From the NCBI GenBank assembly GCA_945862475.1, contig CAMAYW010000098.1:1-7995 (forward strand): 7,995 nucleotides of DNA, in the 5' to 3' direction. The position numbers and the translations under genes were made by a program. Below the pieces are notes generated by a model that was not told the origin of the DNA, did not search any database, and saw nothing but the letters and a program-made list of their open reading frames with translations. This stretch comes from Bacteriovorax stolpii (GTDB taxonomy: Bacteria > Bdellovibrionota > Bacteriovoracia > Bacteriovoracales > Bacteriovoracaceae). Positions within the stretch are counted from its first letter, which is position 1. Every line of letters begins with the position of its first letter. Positions 7,024 through 7,995 of this stretch are shown piece after piece.

Positions 7024-7934
7024 TAAGCCTGACAAAAATGGACTTTGTTCGTCCTCTCTTCAAGTAAGGAATTGATACTTACGACAAAAAGACCTTTGGC
7101 CCCCTCGTCATCACATTCGATTTTAAGATCTTCTGGATAGATGAGAGTGTATTTTTTAAGGTCATCACTTAAAAATAAAACGGGTAACTTTTTGGTCGCA
7201 GTTATTTTCGCCAGAGTTGGTTTTATTTCATCAAGTGTTCCCTGAAAGACATTTTTCGTTAGCGAACTATTTACTTTTAAAATATATGTGAAAATTTTCG
7301 GAAGGTGCTGCTTAATTTTTTCGGGTAAAGAAGACACCGAGACTTCTTCAACCTCGATAGGGTAGGGATGGGTCTTATTTTGGGGCATGGTATTTAATAG
7401 ATTCCTATGAGTCGAAAACACATAGTCTCTTTCTGGAATGATTGAGTGACAGGAGTGACAAGCCATTATTTGATCTTTTTCAGGTTCTGGGTTGATCTTC
7501 CCAAGATCATTGAATAGAGCATATCCCCATCCATTAGATTCCTTATATTTTTTTGAATCCTTAACCATAAATTGGAAACGTCTCACTTGCGATGGAGATA
7601 AGGAGCTTTCGAAGGCAGGATCTGGTTGCGCCAGATAGGCCACCTTGGCAAAAGTCGATCCATCAGGATAAGAATTGCTTCCTTTCTCCAAGGCCTTTTG
7701 AGCTTTTTTATTTGCATAAATAAAGCGAAGTTCTTGATTATCTTTTCTGTATCTGACTGTTACGAGTTTCCATTGATTCTCAAACCCTTTTATGTCCTGA
7801 AACTTGATGCCATTCATCTCACCGCTTGAATTTGCATTTAAATTAAGACTAACTAGCATTAAGCTATAGACAACAAGATATTTCCTAAAAGTTGAAAAGA
7901 TGAATTTTAAAAAGAACTTATTTCTCATTTTCAT
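7020..7934 (-). CDS. Exported cytochrome P460-family c-type haem protein with C-terminal extension
   Basis: This is a predicted periplasmic monohaem protein. Cytochromes P460 bind haem through CxxCH plus a lysine cross-link and act on hydroxylamine or nitric oxide; related cytochromes c'-beta bind NO. Taking the ATG at 7934, the product has 304 residues with a signal peptide (core LVVYSLMLVSLNLNA, cut near Ala34). The P460 domain follows: Trp55, RFIYAN (70-75), YPDGSTFAKV (89-98, with Lys97 a candidate for the cross-link), FMVKD (122-126), NGWGYALF, the haem site CHSCH (159-163) and ERDYVF (168-173). Residues from about 185 to 304 are an additional segment I cannot assign; it carries Cys274 and Cys301, a possible disulphide pair. 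The gene is convergent with lolA and its TAA overlaps the lolA stop. A GTG at 7961 would extend the protein by nine polar residues before the basic segment; the ATG at 7928 is another possible start. Confidence 0.85.
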   Translation of the reverse strand: MKMRNKFFLKFIFSTFRKYLVVYSLMLVSLNLNANSSGEMNGIKFQDIKGFENQWKLVTVRYRKDNQELRFIYANKKAQKALEKGSNSYPDGSTFAKVAYLAQPDPAFESSLSPSQVRRFQFMVKDSKKYKESNGWGYALFNDLGKINPEPEKDQIMACHSCHSIIPERDYVFSTHRNLLNTMPQNKTHPYPIEVEEVSVSSLPEKIKQHLPKIFTYILKVNSSLTKNVFQGTLDEIKPTLAKITATKKLPVLFLSDDLKKYTLIYPEDLKIECDDEGAKGLFVVSINSLLEERTNKVHFCQAY

Positions 7935-7995
7935 AATGTTACTTCTATTATCTTGTACCACGAGATCGACATCAACTATTAATCTGAATAATCTT
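7900..7995 (+). CDS. Start of a probable lipoprotein (partial, runs off the right edge)
   Basis: An ATG at 7900 opens a frame that stays open to the end of the window (32 codons). It begins with a near-ideal lipoprotein signal: basic MNFKK, a leucine/isoleucine-rich core, and the lipobox LLSC with Cys19, followed by TTRSTST. Signal peptidase II would cleave before Cys19 and the mature protein would be membrane-anchored. The ribosome-binding site is weak (GAAAAG directly before the ATG). The first 35 bases overlap the 5' end of the minus-strand P460 gene head to head, so either both genes share this DNA or one start is wrong. An internal ATG at 7936 would leave too short a signal. The function cannot be inferred from what is visible. 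Confidence 0.5.
   Translation, partial: MNFKKNLFLIFIMLLLLSCTTRSTSTINLNNL
7947..7975 (-). promoter_or_regulatory. Candidate sigma-70 promoter for the P460 gene
   Basis: Read on the minus strand, TTGATG (7975-7970) and GATAAT (7952-7947) are separated by exactly 17 bases, five of six matches at the -10 and four of six at the -35. Transcription would begin near 7940, only about six bases before the ATG at 7934 or twelve before the ATG at 7928, giving an almost leaderless message. It lies within the candidate plus-strand lipoprotein frame. AT-rich DNA yields such matches by chance, hence the moderate confidence. Confidence 0.4.

Noticed and set aside
7061..7083. GTAAG/CTTAC inverted repeat as a bidirectional terminator between lolA and the P460 gene
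   Set aside because: It has five base pairs with a nine-base loop, no T-tract on either strand, and lies within the P460 coding region.
7626..7829. 67-codon plus-strand frame inside the P460 gene
   Set aside because: It is antisense to the well-recognised P460 domain and has no independent protein signature.
1..7995. CRISPR array, insertion sequence, phage or defence cassette
   Set aside because: No spaced direct repeats, transposase or integrase frames, terminal inverted repeats or defence motifs were seen; the tRNA-Pro is not followed by an integrase or a repeat of its 3' end.

Overview
The window looks like a chromosomal housekeeping segment of an AT-rich Gram-negative bacterium. The Gram-negative assignment rests on a LolA-type lipoprotein carrier, several Sec-type signal peptides and a probable lipoprotein. 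The low GC content, short spacers and divergent versions of standard proteins would suit a member of the Bdellovibrionota (Bacteriovorax-like). That placement is an inference without any marker comparison.

Layout from left to right: (1) the last codons of an unidentified plus-strand gene, whose stop overlaps the start of an ITPase-type nucleotide-pool sanitising gene (rdgB/HAM1 family); (2) a complete tRNA-Pro(UGG) with encoded CCA; (3) an exported UshA-like metallophosphatase/5'-nucleotidase; (4) a 229-base gap containing three perfect 6-1-6 inverted repeats and a possible alternative long-range pairing; (5) a full-length smc chromosome-condensation ATPase, which starts at 2669 rather than at an upstream in-frame ATG; (6) a hairpin plus T-tract terminator pressed directly against the start of a lolA-like gene; (7) on the minus strand, convergent with lolA and overlapping its stop, an exported cytochrome P460-family c-type haem protein with an unexplained C-terminal extension of about 120 residues; (8) at the right edge, the start of a probable plus-strand lipoprotein whose signal peptide overlaps the 5' end of the P460 gene head to head.

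The genes do not form a single pathway. They cover nucleotide-pool cleaning, proline decoding, periplasmic nucleotide salvage, chromosome organisation, outer-membrane lipoprotein transport and a periplasmic haem protein. No mobile element, CRISPR array, integrase or defence-like cassette is visible. No clearly novel multi-gene system was found. The points most worth a second look are the structured smc leader, the terminator/lolA junction, the P460 protein with its extra domain, and the overlapping gene ends around it.
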